Assembly (NCBI GenBank): GCA_019247845.1
Contig: JAFBAL010000024.1
Location: 1-44,268, forward strand
Length of the DNA: 44,268 nt
Reading direction: 5' to 3'
From: Alphaproteobacteria bacterium
Lineage (GTDB): Bacteria; Pseudomonadota; Alphaproteobacteria; Micropepsales; Micropepsaceae
In this document: in pieces, positions 27,008 through 36,074 of the stretch
Layout: each line of letters starts with the position of its first letter
How positions within the stretch are numbered: the stretch's first letter is position 1
Notes under the pieces: generated by a model
Databases searched by the model: none
The model's input: the letters and a program-made list of their open reading frames with translations, nothing else
What the model was told of the DNA's origin: nothing
Made by a program: the position numbers and the translations under genes

Positions 27008-27317
27008 CGAATTCCAGCAATTCCTCGCCGAATACGCCGTTGCGCTCGATATAGGCGTTGTACGACTCGATCGCTTCGCGGTTCTCTTCCCGATACCGCC
27101 GCACGCGCTCGTCCTCTGTGAGCTTGCGCAGGGTTTCTTCGCACGCTTTCGAGAGATTGATCTTCATCTCTTTCGCGACCTTCAGGATTTTCGCGTCGAT
27201 GGACACGTTCACCGCGCGCTTCGGTCCCGGCTTCGGGCCGGGCCCGATATGACCGTTGTGCACGCGCTCGGGCGCGGCCTCGAAGCGGCGCGGCGGTTCG
27301 GAGAAACCCTTCTTCAT
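26991..27317 (-). CDS. ccdA: CcdA-family antitoxin
   Basis: A 108-residue antitoxin. A Pro/Gly-rich N-terminal stretch (HNGHIGPGPKPGPKR) precedes the ribbon-helix-helix segment AVNVSIDAKILKVAKEMKINLSKACEETLRKL (about 35-65). The C-terminal part, RRYREENREAIESYNAYIERNG, is the toxin-binding, CcdA-typical tail. It is about 30 residues longer than F-plasmid CcdA (72), mainly at the N-terminus. The start is ATG 27317 or ATG 27323; both lie inside the first operator copy, and neither has a Shine-Dalgarno, so translation may be leaderless. Autorepression by CcdA-CcdB through the three palindromes is the expected regulation. Confidence 0.83.
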   Translation of the reverse strand: MKKGFSEPPRRFEAAPERVHNGHIGPGPKPGPKRAVNVSIDAKILKVAKEMKINLSKACEETLRKLTEDERVRRYREENREAIESYNAYIERNGVFGEELLEFDDPPV

Positions 27318-27349
27318 GCGCATAAGGTATGCGCATTCGCTATGCGCAT
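27316..27349. promoter_or_regulatory. Three-copy palindromic operator of ccdAB
   Basis: The perfect palindrome ATGCGCAT occurs at 27316-27323, 27329-27336 and 27342-27349, a strict 13-nt period. The first copy covers both candidate ccdA start codons. Ribbon-helix-helix antitoxins bind short palindromes in tandem and spread with their toxin, so this is very probably the CcdA operator. On the minus strand TTGATG overlaps copy three and, 17 nt on, TACCTT may be a weak -10; if so the promoter lies within the operator. The promoter assignment is tentative, the repeat array is directly visible. Confidence 0.75.
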
Positions 27350-27437
27350 CAACGGCACGTTGCGTCCGGCTCGCAACTCCTGTAGATCGCAAGGCACGGT
27401 GTGGGGACGGCTAACCACAGGAAATTGAAGGGTTTTC

Positions 27438-28676
27438 ATGTACCGTGTAAATCTGCACGTGCTGCCGGGCCTGCTGCTCGGCACGGCGATCTCACTGTCT
27501 GCGCCCGCCCTCGCGGCGAGCTACAAGCCGCTCCACGACTTCACCGGCCTTTCGCACGGCGACGGCCAGATACCCTCCGGCGAGCTCGTCGCCGACAGCC
27601 TGGGCCGTCTCTACGGCACGACGTTCCTGGGCGGCACGCACGGCGGCGGCACCGTGTTCCGGCTCACCAAGAACGGCCGAAGCTGGAGCGAGGAGATCCT
27701 CTTCAACTTCCCGGGCAGCGCGGGCGTGATGGGCGGCGTCGCGATCGGGCCGTCGGGCGAGCTCTACGGCACAACCAAGATCGGCGGCTTCGCCTCGAGC
27801 GGCACGGTTTGGCGTCTGAACACCGACGGCACGCTCACGACCTTGCACGAGTTCAATCCGGCGGGCGGGGACGGCTTCTTTCCCGAAGCGGGCCTGGTGA
27901 TGGGCAAGGACGGGATGCTCTACGGCACGACGGCCGGCCAGCCGCCGCAGGACGGCGGCGTCCCGGGCCCAAACGTGATCTACGGCACCGTGTACCGCGT
28001 CAGCCCCGACGGCGACGCGTCGAAATACGCCGTGCTGCACGTCTTCGGCGCGACGAGCGACGGCCAGTTCCCGTTGCGCGGCCGCCTGCTCGTGGACCGC
28101 AAAGGCGTGCTGACCGGCACGACGAATCTCGGCGGCAAGAACTCCGACGGCACGGTCTATCGGCTCAGCCCGCCCAAGAAGCATCAGACCGCGTGGACCG
28201 AGACGGTGCTGCACGATTTTCCGACTTCGGGCCAGTTCGATGCGGTCGGCCCGGTCAGCGGCGTTGCGCGTGCTCTTGACGGCACGCTGTACGGCTGCGC
28301 GGGCGGCGGAACACACGGCAACGGCGCGGTCTACGCGCTCAAGACCACAGGCGAGGAGCAGGTGCTCTACAATTTCGGCGACCACGCGGACGATCCGGCC
28401 GCGGCGACGTCCTGCGCGGTGATGGTCGACGCCGACGGCACGCTCTACGGCACCTCGCAGGGCGGCGGCGCCAACGCCAACAAAGGCACGCTGTTCAGCC
28501 TCACGCCGCCCGCGGGCGGCAGCGGCGCCTGGACGGTGTCCGTGCTGCACAGTTTCGGCGCCGGCGACGGGCAGAGCCCGGATGCCGCTCCGCTGAAGCG
28601 CGGCAAGATGCTCTATGGTACGGCCGAGCTCGGCGGCAGCGCCGGCGACGGCATGGCCTTCGTCTTCAAGCCGTAA
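27438..28676 (+). CDS. Secreted seven-repeat GloVer (TIGR03803-like) protein, cysteine-poor
   Basis: A 412-residue exported protein with a signal peptide (LLLGTAISLSAPALA). Seven repeats carry LYGTT..GG....GTV(F/Y/W)RL-like cores: LYGTTFLGG, LYGTTKIGG, LYGTTAGQP, LTGTTNLGG, LYGCAGGGT, LYGTSQGGG and LYGTAELGG. Each is preceded by LH.F or equivalent strands. This is the same family as the protein at 15167-16435, but the FC...C pairs are missing. A seven-bladed propeller is inferred. It is divergent from ccdA (about 120 nt with operator) and overlaps the convergent DUF952 gene by 11 nt. Function unknown. Confidence 0.82.
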   Translation: MYRVNLHVLPGLLLGTAISLSAPALAASYKPLHDFTGLSHGDGQIPSGELVADSLGRLYGTTFLGGTHGGGTVFRLTKNGRSWSEEILFNFPGSAGVMGGVAIGPSGELYGTTKIGGFASSGTVWRLNTDGTLTTLHEFNPAGGDGFFPEAGLVMGKDGMLYGTTAGQPPQDGGVPGPNVIYGTVYRVSPDGDASKYAVLHVFGATSDGQFPLRGRLLVDRKGVLTGTTNLGGKNSDGTVYRLSPPKKHQTAWTETVLHDFPTSGQFDAVGPVSGVARALDGTLYGCAGGGTHGNGAVYALKTTGEEQVLYNFGDHADDPAAATSCAVMVDADGTLYGTSQGGGANANKGTLFSLTPPAGGSGAWTVSVLHSFGAGDGQSPDAAPLKRGKMLYGTAELGGSAGDGMAFVFKP

Positions 28677-28998
28677 GGTCGGGTAGCGCAAAGCCGTCTC
28701 GCGTGCGGGCGATGGGGCGTACCCATTGCACCGCGTCGAGCGGCAGCACGCCGTACAGGTGCGGGAAAAGCTGCCCGTCGCGCGACGGCTCGTATTTGAG
28801 CGCGGCACCGAGCGCGCCTTCATTGACGGCGACAAGCACGAGGTCGTCGTCCGTATCGGAGTAGTAGCGAATGAGCGTGCCCATCAACTGTGCCGCGGTC
28901 GAGAAGTGCAGGAAGCCGTCGGCGCCGTCTTTGGGCGAACCCGCATAGTCGCCGTCGACCGCCGCCCACTCGGGGGCATGCACGATCTTGAAGATCAC
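28666..28998 (-). CDS. DUF952 family protein
   Basis: A 110-residue protein matching the DUF952 family, whose members have an ADP-ribosyltransferase-like fold. Motifs: IFKIVHAPEWAA at the start, GFLHFSTAAQLMGTLIRYYSD (the conserved GFIHxSTxxQ element), LVLVAVNEGALG, and FPHLYGVLPLDAV. The start is GTG at 28998, overlapping the tldD stop in GTGA, so translation is coupled. It is convergent with the GloVer gene and overlaps it by 11 nt. Enzymatic function has not been established for the family as far as I know. Confidence 0.85.
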   Translation of the reverse strand: MIFKIVHAPEWAAVDGDYAGSPKDGADGFLHFSTAAQLMGTLIRYYSDTDDDLVLVAVNEGALGAALKYEPSRDGQLFPHLYGVLPLDAVQWVRPIARTRDGFALPDLTA

Positions 28999-30419
28999 GC
29001 CGCCGTCCCGCCCACCGTCAGCCCGTCGAGCCTGAGCGTCGGCTGGCCGACGCCGACGGGCACCGACTGGCCGTTCTTGCCGCAGACGCCGATGCCGGTG
29101 TCGAGCTTCATGTCGTTGCCGATCATGGTGACGCGGGTGAGCGCGTCGGGCCCGTTGCCGATCAGCGTCGCGCCCTTGATCGCGGGGCCGATCTTGCCGT
29201 CCTCGATCAGATAGGCCTCGGTGCAGGAGAACACGAACTTGCCGTTGGTGATGTCGACCTGGCCGCCGCCGAAGTTGGTCGCATAGATGCCGCGCTTGAC
29301 GCCGGCCAGGATTTCTCCCGGATCCGCGGTCCCGCCCAGCATATAGGTGTTGGTCATGCGCGGCATGACGCTGTTGGCATAGGACTGGCGGCGTCCGTTG
29401 CCGGTGGGCGCGACGCCCATCAGGCGTGCGTTCTGGCGATCCTGCATATAGCCCTTGAGGATGCCGTCCTCGATCAGCACGGTGCGTCCCGAAGGTGTGC
29501 CTTCGTCGTCGATCGAGAGCGAGCCGCGGCGTCCGTCGATCGTGCCGTCGTCGACCACGGTGACGCCCGGCGCCGCGACGCGCTCGCCCATGAGGCCGGC
29601 GAAGGCGCTGGTCTTCTTGCGATTGAAGTCGCCTTCGAGCCCGTGGCCGATGGCCTCGTGCAGCAGGACGCCGGGCCAGCCGGGTCCGAGCACCACGGTC
29701 ATCTCGCCGGCCGGCGCGGGAATGGAGTTCAGGTTCACCAGCGCCTGGCGCAGCGCCTCGTCGATCGCGTCCTTCCAATAGCCGCTGTCGAGATAGGTGT
29801 CGTAGCTGCCGCGGCCGCCGCCGCCATAGCTTCCCGATTCCTGGCGGCCGTTCTCCTCCACCACGACCGAGACGCCGACGCGCACCAGCGGGCGGACGTC
29901 GCGATAGACCTCGCCCCCGGCGCGCAGGATCTCGACGTTCTGCCACTCGCCGGTCAGCGAGCACGACATCTGCTTGACGCGCGGGTCGCGCGCGCGGGCA
30001 TAGGCGTTCATCTCTTCCAGCAGCTTGATCTTGGTTTCGAACTGGACGGCGCCCAGCGGATCGACGTCGGGATAGAGCTGCTTGTTGGTGCGGGCAGGGG
30101 CCAGCGCCGCCGCGCCCGAATGGCCCCGCGCCACCGCGCGCACGGTGTCGGCGGCGCGCTTGATCGCCTCCTCCGAGAGGTCCGAGGCATGGGCATAGCC
30201 GGTGGCCTCGCCGGCCACGGCGCGCAGGCCGAAGCCCTGCATGGTGTCGAAGGTGGCGGCCTTGAGACGGCCGTCGTCGAAGGAGAACGATTCGCTCTGA
30301 CGGTATTCCAGGAACAGTTCGCCGTCGTCGGCGCCGTGCAGGGCGTCCTCGACGGTCGCCTGGACGCGGCCGCGGTCCATGCCGGTGCGGGAGAAGAAAA
30401 GGTCGTTTGACTGGCTCAT
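28995..30419 (-). CDS. tldD: Metalloprotease subunit TldD
   Basis: The catalytic subunit of the TldD/PmbA protease, 474 residues. The zinc motif HEAIGHGLEGD (HExxxH) lies near residue 255, and the C-terminal part has GGQVDITNGKFVFSCTEAYLIEDGKIG and the GICGKNGQ-like segment (GVCGKNGQSVPVGVGQP) typical of TldD. Its partner PmbA is at 6221-7555, about 21 kb away. In E. coli, TldD/PmbA degrades the F-plasmid antitoxin CcdA; a ccdAB pair lies 1.7 kb from this gene, a suggestive but unproven link. It is divergent from the cox operon with a 161-nt gap. Confidence 0.92.
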   Translation of the reverse strand: MSQSNDLFFSRTGMDRGRVQATVEDALHGADDGELFLEYRQSESFSFDDGRLKAATFDTMQGFGLRAVAGEATGYAHASDLSEEAIKRAADTVRAVARGHSGAAALAPARTNKQLYPDVDPLGAVQFETKIKLLEEMNAYARARDPRVKQMSCSLTGEWQNVEILRAGGEVYRDVRPLVRVGVSVVVEENGRQESGSYGGGGRGSYDTYLDSGYWKDAIDEALRQALVNLNSIPAPAGEMTVVLGPGWPGVLLHEAIGHGLEGDFNRKKTSAFAGLMGERVAAPGVTVVDDGTIDGRRGSLSIDDEGTPSGRTVLIEDGILKGYMQDRQNARLMGVAPTGNGRRQSYANSVMPRMTNTYMLGGTADPGEILAGVKRGIYATNFGGGQVDITNGKFVFSCTEAYLIEDGKIGPAIKGATLIGNGPDALTRVTMIGNDMKLDTGIGVCGKNGQSVPVGVGQPTLRLDGLTVGGTAA

Positions 30420-30518
30420 GAGAACTCCGGGTAGGGGCCGCGACCTCTAGATATAGGGATTTGTCGGCCCCGTGCCATAAGGTCACACTGACTTTAACGC
30501 CCCCAGCCCTCTAAATCC

Positions 30519-30553
30519 CGCCCCAGAATCCCTGGGCGGCGGCCTTTAGGCCG
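30519..30553 (+). promoter_or_regulatory. Two tandem hairpins in the leader of the cox operon
   Basis: CGCCCCAG (30519-30526) pairs with CTGGGCG (30532-30538) with one bulged C, and immediately after it CGGCCT (30540-30545) pairs with AGGCCG (30548-30553) around TT. They end 27 nt before the coxB ATG, between tldD and coxB. They could be a leader structure or an operator. No T run follows, and I found no convincing -35/-10 pair in the 161-nt gap 30420-30580. Confidence 0.35.
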
Positions 30554-30580
30554 TCCACTTGATCTTTGCGAGGTCGCTTT

Positions 30581-31402
30581 ATGTTCCGCAGAATGAACGG
30601 CATCGGTTCGGGGCTTGCCGCGGCCGCCACGCTCTGGGCCACGAGCGCGCTCGCTTTGCCGCAGAAGTGGGGCGTGACCTTCCAGCCGCCGGCGTCCGAG
30701 GTGATGACCCGGATCGAGGACTTCCACCGTCTGCTGCTCTACATCATCGTGGCGATCTGCATCTTCGTGCTGGTCCTGCTGCTGATCGTGATCTTCCGCT
30801 TCAACCAGCGCGCCAATCCGGTGCCGAGCAAGACCCATCACAACACGCTGCTCGAGGTGATGTGGACGCTGATCCCGGTGATCATCCTGGTGGTGATCGC
30901 GATCCCGTCTTTCCGCCTGCTGTATTTCGAGGCGACGATCCCCAAGCCCGATGTGACCATCAAGGCGATCGGCAAGCAGTGGTCGTGGACCTATGAGTAT
31001 CCGGGCGCGAACTTCCAGTTCGATTCCTTCCCGCTCAAGGACGCCGACGCCGCCAAGGCCGGCGAGCCGCGCATGCTGGGCGTCGACAACGTCGTGGTCG
31101 TGCCGGTGAACAAGGTCGTCGAGGTCGAGACCACCGGCGCCGACGTGATCCATTCCTGGTCGTTGCCGCAGATGGGCGTGAAGATGGACGCCATTCCGGG
31201 CCGCATCAACCACACCTGGTTCAAGGCGACGCAGCTAGGCACCTTCTACGGCCAGTGCTCGGAGCTTTGCGGCGCCAATCACGACTTCATGCCGATCGAA
31301 GTCAAGGTCGTGAGCGACGCCGAATACGCCCAATGGCTGGCGACGGCGAAGAAGAAGTTCGCAAGCCTCGACGACGGCGCCACGCGCCTCGCGGCGAAAT
31401 AA
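30581..31402 (+). CDS. coxB: Cytochrome c oxidase subunit II
   Basis: A 273-residue subunit II of an aa3-type oxidase, which takes electrons from cytochrome c. After a signal or first helix (residues 1-25) there are two membrane helices (LLLYIIVAICIFVLVLLLIVIFRF and LEVMWTLIPVIILVVIAIPSF). The periplasmic CuA cupredoxin domain has WSWTYEYPG, DVIHSWSLPQMG and the CuA site starting at C226 (CSELCGANHDFMPIEV). There is no C-terminal haem-binding CXXCH. The ATG at 30581 has GAGG 7 nt upstream. It opens the oxidase operon, followed by coxA after 15 nt. Confidence 0.96.
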   Translation: MFRRMNGIGSGLAAAATLWATSALALPQKWGVTFQPPASEVMTRIEDFHRLLLYIIVAICIFVLVLLLIVIFRFNQRANPVPSKTHHNTLLEVMWTLIPVIILVVIAIPSFRLLYFEATIPKPDVTIKAIGKQWSWTYEYPGANFQFDSFPLKDADAAKAGEPRMLGVDNVVVVPVNKVVEVETTGADVIHSWSLPQMGVKMDAIPGRINHTWFKATQLGTFYGQCSELCGANHDFMPIEVKVVSDAEYAQWLATAKKKFASLDDGATRLAAK

Positions 31403-33007
<1,605 letters not shown>

Positions 33008-33015
33008 GGAGCCAC

Positions 33016-33921
33016 ATGGCCAGCGTCGACACCTTCCAGCCCCGTCCCATCGCCACGGTCGGCGACTTCTTCGCGCTGCTCAAGCCGCGCGTGATGTCGC
33101 TCGTCGTGTTCACGGGACTGGCCGGGATCGTGGTGGCGCCCGCGCCCGTGCACCCGCTGATCGCGTTCACGGCGCTGCTCTGCATCGCCGTCGGCGCGGG
33201 GGCGTCGGGCGCGCTCAACATGGCCTATGACAGCGACATCGACGCGGTGATGGCACGCACCGCCACCCGTCCCATCCCGATGGGGCGGATCGACCGCGGC
33301 ACCGTGCTCGGCTTCGGCTATACGCTCTCCATCGCCTCGGTCGCGCTGATGGGGCTGTTCGTGAACTTCGCCGCCGCCGGGCTGCTGGCCTTCACGATCT
33401 TCTTCTATGTCGGCGTCTATACGCTCTGGCTCAAGCGCCGCACGCCGCAGAACATCGTGATCGGCGGCTTGTCGGGCGCGCTTCCCCCCGCCATCGGCTG
33501 GGCCGCGGTGACGGGCTCGCTGAGCCTGGCGCCGCTGGTGCTGGTCGCGATCGTCTTCCTGTGGACGCCGCCGCATTTCTGGGCGCTGGCGCTGTTCCGC
33601 TCCGACGACTATGCGCGCGCCGGCGTGCCGATGCTGCCCGTGGTCAGCGGCAAGCGCGTCACGCGCTGGAACATCTTCCTCTACACGCTGGTGCTGGTGC
33701 CGGCCGGGATCGCGCCGTATTTCTTGGGCTTCGCGGGTCCCGTCTATCTGGCCTGCGCCGCGGGCCTGGGCGCCTGGTTCCTGGTGCAGAGCGTCGTCGT
33801 GCTGAACGAGCGCGACGCCGTGCGCGAGCCGGCGGCCAAGCGCCTGTTCGGGATTTCGCTTCTTTATCTCTTCGCCCTGTTCGCCGCGCTGATCGTCGAG
33901 CGCCTGGCGCAATGGATGTGA
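33016..33921 (+). CDS. ctaB: Protoheme IX farnesyltransferase (haem O synthase)
   Basis: CtaB/Cox10 converts haem b to haem O, precursor of haem A for the oxidase. The 301-residue membrane protein has the first Asp-rich motif [19 protein letters not shown], the loop [18 protein letters not shown], and the second motif [21 protein letters not shown]. It shows about nine membrane segments. The ATG at 33016 follows coxA after 8 nt. No ctaA (haem A synthase) is in the window, so it must lie elsewhere if haem A is made. Confidence 0.95.
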   Translation: MASVDTFQPRPIATVGDFFALLKPRVMSLVVFTGLAGIVVAPAPVHPLIAFTALLCIAVGAGASGALNMAYDSDIDAVMARTATRPIPMGRIDRGTVLGFGYTLSIASVALMGLFVNFAAAGLLAFTIFFYVGVYTLWLKRRTPQNIVIGGLSGALPPAIGWAAVTGSLSLAPLVLVAIVFLWTPPHFWALALFRSDDYARAGVPMLPVVSGKRVTRWNIFLYTLVLVPAGIAPYFLGFAGPVYLACAAGLGAWFLVQSVVVLNERDAVREPAAKRLFGISLLYLFALFAALIVERLAQWM

Positions 33922-33925
33922 GGCG

Positions 33926-34069
33926 ATGGATGAGAAGTCGAATGGAAATGGCGGCTTCGAGCGGGAGAGACGCAAGCGCAGCATCGCGCTGGCGCTGGTG
34001 CTCGGCGGGCTGGTGTTATTGGTGTTCGTGATGTCGATCGTGAAATGGGCCGAGCATGTGGCCCATTGA
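33926..34069 (+). CDS. Small single-TM CoxF-like protein of the oxidase operon
   Basis: A 47-residue ORF: MDEKSNGNGGFERERRKRS, then one hydrophobic helix (IALALVLGGLVLLVFVMSIV) and the tail KWAEHVAH. A basic RRKR before the helix predicts the N-terminus in the cytoplasm. It lies 4 nt after ctaB and 30 nt before coxC. Alphaproteobacterial cox operons usually carry a similar small protein (CoxF-like) at this point, followed by ctaG/cox11. Here the cox11 gene is missing. It may be an assembly factor or accessory subunit. Confidence 0.72.
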   Translation: MDEKSNGNGGFERERRKRSIALALVLGGLVLLVFVMSIVKWAEHVAH

Positions 34070-34099
34070 CGACCGGCGGATAACAGGGGTTTGACGTCC

Positions 34100-35011
34100 A
34101 TGGCGCACAGCGAAGTCCACCACGACTACCATCTCGTCGATCCGAGCCCGTGGCCGATCGTCGGTTCCATCGCGGCGTTCACGATGCTCGTCGGCGCCGT
34201 GTTCTGGATGAACAAGGACTACACCGGCTTCTTCGGGCTGCCGGTGAACGGCCAGCCGTGGATCTTCGCGGTCGGCGTGGTGCTGCTCGGCTTCACCTTC
34301 GTGGGCTGGTGGCGCGACGTGATCAGCGAGTCCGTCGTGCGCCACGATCACACGCCGGTGGTGAAGCTGGGCCTGCGCTTCGGCATGGTGCTGTTCATCG
34401 CCTCCGAGGTGATGTTCTTCGTCGCCTGGTTCTGGGCTTATTTCAACTCGGCCTTCTTCCCGCACGACGTCTCGATCGTGCAGTGGCCGCCGCAGGGCAT
34501 CACGACGCTCGATCCCTGGCACTTCCCGCTGCTCAACACGCTCATCCTGCTCACCTCGGCGACGACGGTGACCTGGGCGCATCACGCCATCCTGCACGGC
34601 GACCGCAAGGGCGCGATCCAGGGCCTGATGCTGACCGTGGCGCTGGGACTGTCGTTCACCTGCATCCAGGCCTGGGAATACGCGCATGCGCCGTTCACCT
34701 TCGGCTTCAACGGCGCGGCGCTTCAGCCCTTCACCGATCCGGCGCATGCGAGCCTGGCCGCGGGCGTGGGCAATCTGGGCGCGATCTACGGCTCGACCTT
34801 CTTCATGGCGACGGGCTTCCACGGCTTCCATGTGATCGTGGGCACGATCTTCCTGATCGTCTGCCTGTTCCGCGCGATCGCCGGCCAGTTCACGCCCGAC
34901 CGTCACTTCGGCTTCGAAGCGGCAGCCTGGTACTGGCACTTCGTCGACGTGGTCTGGCTGTTCCTATTCGCCTGGATCTACGTCTGGGGCGCCTCGGCCG
35001 TCGTCGGTTGA
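34100..35011 (+). CDS. coxC: Cytochrome c oxidase subunit III
   Basis: A 303-residue, seven-helix subunit III. Recognisable segments: [57 protein letters not shown], INGLxx-like [21 protein letters not shown], and the C-terminal [28 protein letters not shown]. The ATG at 34100 is used; the frame also offers TTG at 34091. It follows the small CoxF-like gene by 30 nt. The DUF983 gene begins inside its stop codon (TTGA). Confidence 0.96.
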   Translation: MAHSEVHHDYHLVDPSPWPIVGSIAAFTMLVGAVFWMNKDYTGFFGLPVNGQPWIFAVGVVLLGFTFVGWWRDVISESVVRHDHTPVVKLGLRFGMVLFIASEVMFFVAWFWAYFNSAFFPHDVSIVQWPPQGITTLDPWHFPLLNTLILLTSATTVTWAHHAILHGDRKGAIQGLMLTVALGLSFTCIQAWEYAHAPFTFGFNGAALQPFTDPAHASLAAGVGNLGAIYGSTFFMATGFHGFHVIVGTIFLIVCLFRAIAGQFTPDRHFGFEAAAWYWHFVDVVWLFLFAWIYVWGASAVVG

Positions 35012-35355
35012 GCACGGCCAAGGCAGCCGTTCTGGGGCGCTGTCCGCGATGCGGCGGCGCCTCGCTCTTCAACGGCTATCTGGAAGTGGCGCCGGCCTGC
35101 CGCGCCTGCGGGCTGGACTATTCCGTCTTCGATCCCGGCGACGGGCCGTCGGTCTTCGCGATCCTGATCGTGGGCGCGATCGTCTGCGCCAGCGCTCTGT
35201 ATGTCGAGGTCGCCTACCAGCCGCCCTATTGGGTGCACGCGGTGATCTGGATCCCGCTCGTCTGCATCCTGGGCTTCGCGGCGCTTCGGCTGATCAAGTC
35301 GGCGCTGCTCGTCCTGCAATACCGCCACAAGGCGGGTGAGGGCAGGGTGGGCTAG
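35008..35355 (+). CDS. DUF983 zinc-ribbon membrane protein
   Basis: A 115-residue protein of the DUF983 family, common between coxC and surf1 in alphaproteobacteria. A zinc ribbon at the N-terminus ([10 protein letters not shown]...[12 protein letters not shown]) is followed by two membrane segments ([21 protein letters not shown] and [20 protein letters not shown]). The start is TTG at 35008, overlapping the coxC stop in TTGA; no other upstream start fits. Surf1 follows after 5 nt. A role in oxidase assembly is likely from context but not proven. Confidence 0.87.
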   Translation: MSTAKAAVLGRCPRCGGASLFNGYLEVAPACRACGLDYSVFDPGDGPSVFAILIVGAIVCASALYVEVAYQPPYWVHAVIWIPLVCILGFAALRLIKSALLVLQYRHKAGEGRVG

Positions 35356-35360
35356 CCGCG

Positions 35361-36074
35361 ATGTTCTTCCGCCCGCTGCCCGCCTTGACCATAGCCTCGG
35401 TGCTGGCCTTCGTCCTGCTCGTGGGACTCGGCGCGTGGCAGCTCGAGCGGCTGCACTGGAAGCTCGACCTCATCGCGCGCGCCGATGCCAACCTGCACGC
35501 CGAGCCCTTGTCCCTCGAAACACGCACGCCCGATCATGTCGCCGCCAATGAATATCGCCGCGTCGCCGGCGAGGGCATATTCGACAATGCCAAGGAGGCC
35601 TATGTCTTCGGCACGGACGAGGCCGGCGACGCGGTCTATCACGTCGTGGTGCCGTTCCGGCTCGGCGACGGCCGCGTCTTCCTCGTCGACCGCGGCGTCG
35701 TGCCGAAGGAAAAGCTCGACCCCGCCACCCGGCGCGCGGGCCAGCCGGGCGGCGTCAGCCGCGTGACGGGCGTGTGGCGCACGCCCGATCCGCCGGGGAC
35801 GTTCACGCCCAAGCCCGATCCCAAACAGCGCATCTGGTACGCGCGCGATCTCGGCGGCATCGCCAGGGCAGACGGCGTGACGCTGGCCGCTCCCGTGATC
35901 GTCGAGGCCGATGCGACGCCCAATCCCGGCGGCTGGCCCAAGGGCGGGCAGACCGTCGTCAACTTCCGCAACGATCATCTGCAATATGCGATCACCTGGT
36001 TCGGGCTCGCGGCGGTTCTGGCGGGCGTCTACATCGCCTATCATGTGTCGGCCGGACGGCTGGGCTTTCGATGA
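35361..36074 (+). CDS. SURF1 family cytochrome oxidase assembly protein
   Basis: A 237-residue SURF1 (Shy1) protein, which helps haem A insertion into subunit I. It has two membrane helices flanking a periplasmic domain: TIASVLAFVLLVGLGAWQLERLHWK at the N-terminus and HLQYAITWFGLAAVLAGVYIAYH at the C-terminus. The conserved GAWQLxRxxxK, FLVDRGVVP and QYAxTWFxLA motifs are present. It ends in ATGA with the thrC start. Length is normal. Confidence 0.93.
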   Translation: MFFRPLPALTIASVLAFVLLVGLGAWQLERLHWKLDLIARADANLHAEPLSLETRTPDHVAANEYRRVAGEGIFDNAKEAYVFGTDEAGDAVYHVVVPFRLGDGRVFLVDRGVVPKEKLDPATRRAGQPGGVSRVTGVWRTPDPPGTFTPKPDPKQRIWYARDLGGIARADGVTLAAPVIVEADATPNPGGWPKGGQTVVNFRNDHLQYAITWFGLAAVLAGVYIAYHVSAGRLGFR

